This document shows positions 5,446 through 6,786 of a stretch of 6,786 bases of DNA, in pieces. A model generated the notes under the pieces. That model saw nothing but the letters and a program-made list of their open reading frames with translations, ran no database searches and was not told the DNA's origin. A program made the translations under genes and the position numbers. This DNA comes from Acidimicrobiales bacterium (GTDB taxonomy: Bacteria; Actinomycetota; Acidimicrobiia; Acidimicrobiales; RAAP-2), in contig JADGOF010000121.1 in the NCBI GenBank assembly GCA_017883105.1, positions 1 to 6,786 of the forward strand, written 5' to 3'. The number at the start of each line of letters is the position of its first letter. The first letter of the stretch is position 1.

Positions 5446-5714
5446 TCAGGCCACCGGCGCTGCCACACGAGCCGCACCGTCGAAGAACTCCTGCAGGGTC
5501 TGGTTGAAACGGCTGAACCGATCGAGACCCATCGGGTCCGTGCCGCCTAGCTGGATCCGGTCAGCGAGGAGCGCCAGGCTGTTGAGGGTCCACAGGCCGG
5601 TTGCCCTTCCATGCTCCACGATGTCGGCGAACATGCCGCGCCACTCCCCCACCGGGCCGTCGAGCGTGAAGTCGGTCCTATCGACCTCCTCGGCTGCGGC
5701 GGTCGCGGCCCTAG
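5446..5714 (-). pseudogene. C-terminal fragment of an operon's first gene, cut by the IS1182-like element
   Basis: The last ~89 residues of an unrecognised protein are read from about 5714 down to TGA 5448-5446. They look like real, helical protein (EEVDRTDFTLDGPVGEW; TGLWTLNSLALLADRIQLG; DRFSRFNQTLQEFFDGAARV), with no Cys and no obvious cofactor motif. The frame stays open to an ATG at 5850, but those extra residues are antisense to the insertion-sequence end and transposase start, so the 134-aa version is an artefact. Coding character stops near CCTAGG (5710-5715), the likely insertion point. The stop lies 10 bp before the zinc protein start, so this was the upstream member of the Fe-S operon. 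It is likely the enzyme or a partner served by the ferredoxin, but its family cannot be named from this tail. Confidence 0.6.
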
Positions 5715-5729
5715 GTGGCTGATGTCTTT

Positions 5730-5743
5730 TGCGTGACCACGCA
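5730..5743. repeat. Subterminal palindrome in the IS1182-like left end
   Basis: TGCGTG and CACGCA form a perfect 6-bp inverted repeat with a two-base spacer, about 15-20 bases inside the presumed left end and directly after a T4 run. It may be a transposase recognition site or block read-through into the element. No partner copy can be checked in this window. Confidence 0.35.
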
Positions 5744-5827
5744 CCCATAACGCCCTGAGCGTCGATTCGCGATGCGAGCACAGATCTGGGAGAATTGCAG
5801 CGTTGTAGTTCACGACCCGGAGGACCG

Positions 5828-6786
5828 ATGACGCTCGGCGTGGCGAACAAGCAAGGCGACCTGCTCGACGACGTGACGAGGTTTTGCGACGAGACGCTCG
5901 ACGAGCACTCGATCTACGTCTTCTTGCACCGTGAGCGTGACCAGCTCTTCCCCGACGAGGCCTTTGCCGATCTCTTCGATGGGAAGGGACGGCGCTCGGT
6001 GCCCCCCTCGGTGGTCGCCGTGGTCATGGTGCTCCAACGTCTCGAAGGGCTCTCTGACCGTGAGGCGACCGAGCGCTACTGCTTCGACAACCGTTGGCGC
6101 TACGCAGCGGGGGTTGGTGGTTACGACACTTCAGGGTGGACGAGCTTCGTCCACACCGTGCTCGTCGACATGCGCGAGCGCCTGCGGCGCTCAGAGCGTC
6201 CCAACCGCATCTTCGAGGCGGCGCGCCAAGCAGCCAAAGAGGCGGGCATCGTCGGCCGCAAGCGGGTGCTCGATTCGACCCCCTCTACGACGCGGTGGCG
6301 ACCATGGACACCGTCACCCTCATCCGCTCGGCCATCCGGGGACTGCTCAAAGTGGCCGACGCCGAGCTGGCCACAGAGCTGCGCTGCGTGCTCGAGAGCG
6401 GCGACGACTACGCCAGCTCGTCCAAGCCGATGATCGACTGGGACGACGAAGCAGCCCGTGAGGCGCTCATCGATTCCCGGGCCAGAGACGCCTATGCCGC
6501 CTTGGCGGTGCTCGACGGCCGCCAACTCGACCCAGCGATGACCCAGGCCGCCACGCTGCTCGCCACCGTGGTCGGCCAGGACTTAGAAGTTGGTGATGAC
6601 GGCACCTTTCGCATCGCCCGCAAGGTGGCCAAGGACCGGGTCATTTCGACCGTCGATCCCGAAACCCGCCATGGTCACAAGACTGCCGCCAGGGGCTTCG
6701 ACGGGTACAAGGGCCATGCCGCCATCGACCCCGACTCAGAGATCATCACCGCAACGACGGTGAGTGCGGGCAACGCCGGGGACGCC
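5828..6786 (+). pseudogene. IS1182-family transposase, frameshifted and partial at the right edge
   Basis: ATG 5828 follows GGAGG at five-base spacing. The first frame gives an N-terminal DUF772-type DNA-binding domain (about 30-110, with SDREATERYCFDNRWRYAAGV) and reaches the first catalytic Asp in RVLDSTP (D149). At a run of five C (6279-6283) the family pattern moves to the +1-shifted frame: from CTC 6283 it reads LYDAVATMDTV and stays open for 168 codons to the window end. The second part holds the presumed second catalytic Asp in VDPETRHG (codon 6655-6657), then GFDGYKGHAAI and SAGNAGDA; the catalytic Glu lies beyond. A sixth C would restore one frame. Family members are usually single-ORF proteins of about 450-500 aa, so a programmed shift is not expected. 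It is a decayed copy or an assembly/sequencing error. Confidence 0.85.

Larger units (their letters stand above)
5711..6786 (+). mobile_element. IS1182-like insertion sequence, left part
   Basis: The element enters near CCTAGG (5710-5715) and continues past the right edge. Its left non-coding end (about 5716-5827) contains a perfect subterminal hairpin, TGCGTG (5730-5735) and CACGCA (5738-5743). The transposase reads away from the truncated minus-strand gene. The exact end and any target duplication cannot be set because the right end is outside the window. Confidence 0.65.

Noticed and set aside
5446..5850. 134-aa protein starting at ATG 5850 on the minus strand
   Set aside because: Its first ~46 residues are antisense to the insertion-sequence end and transposase start; only the C-terminal part is native coding sequence.
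1..6786. CRISPR array or phage structural genes
   Set aside because: No regularly spaced direct repeats and no phage-type proteins are seen.

Overview
The window is high-GC and reads like an actinobacterial chromosome (Actinomycetota, possibly an Acidimicrobiia-type or other environmental lineage). The evidence is strong G/C preference at third codon positions, GTG use as a start, GGAGG-type ribosome binding sites on some genes, and two genes whose only visible start signal has leaderless-transcript geometry. No rRNA, tRNA, CRISPR array or phage structural gene is seen. This is accessory DNA bracketed by insertion-sequence material: the last 26 codons of an ISAzo13-like transposase at the left edge, and an IS1182-like element entering at about 5711 and running off the right edge.

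Left half (157-3982). A CelD/BcsL-type GNAT acetyltransferase (+) converges on a secreted or membrane-anchored SGNH hydrolase (-). Next come a doubtful 39-codon ORF and a more credible 77-aa acidic, heptad-containing protein (both +). About 525 bp follow with no convincing gene but with several perfect inverted repeats (2716-2799), then a six-helix PAP2-family lipid phosphatase (+). Acyl/acetyl transfer, SGNH ester hydrolysis and PAP2 phosphatase activity are all common in cell-envelope or polysaccharide loci. A shared envelope role is an inference; the genes do not form one operon.

Middle (3983-4788). A VOC/glyoxalase-fold gene has a strong ribosome binding site and a GTG start that overlaps the stop of a possible 27-aa leader ORF. 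Its two halves are in different frames with the junction near 4388, so as sequenced it is a pseudogene or carries an error.

Right half (4789-6786). A minus-strand operon encodes, in order of transcription, a truncated protein (C-terminal ~89 aa only), a 73-aa CX2C...HX2C putative zinc protein, and a 142-aa 16-cysteine protein with two 4Fe-4S ferredoxin motifs and a Cys-rich, zinc-ribbon-like tail. The last two genes are coupled by an ATGA overlap. The IS1182-like element separates the first gene from its 5' part and probably its promoter. That transposase is itself split by a one-base loss in a C run at 6279-6283. The least explained system is this Fe-S/zinc operon; I could not identify its first gene or its reaction.
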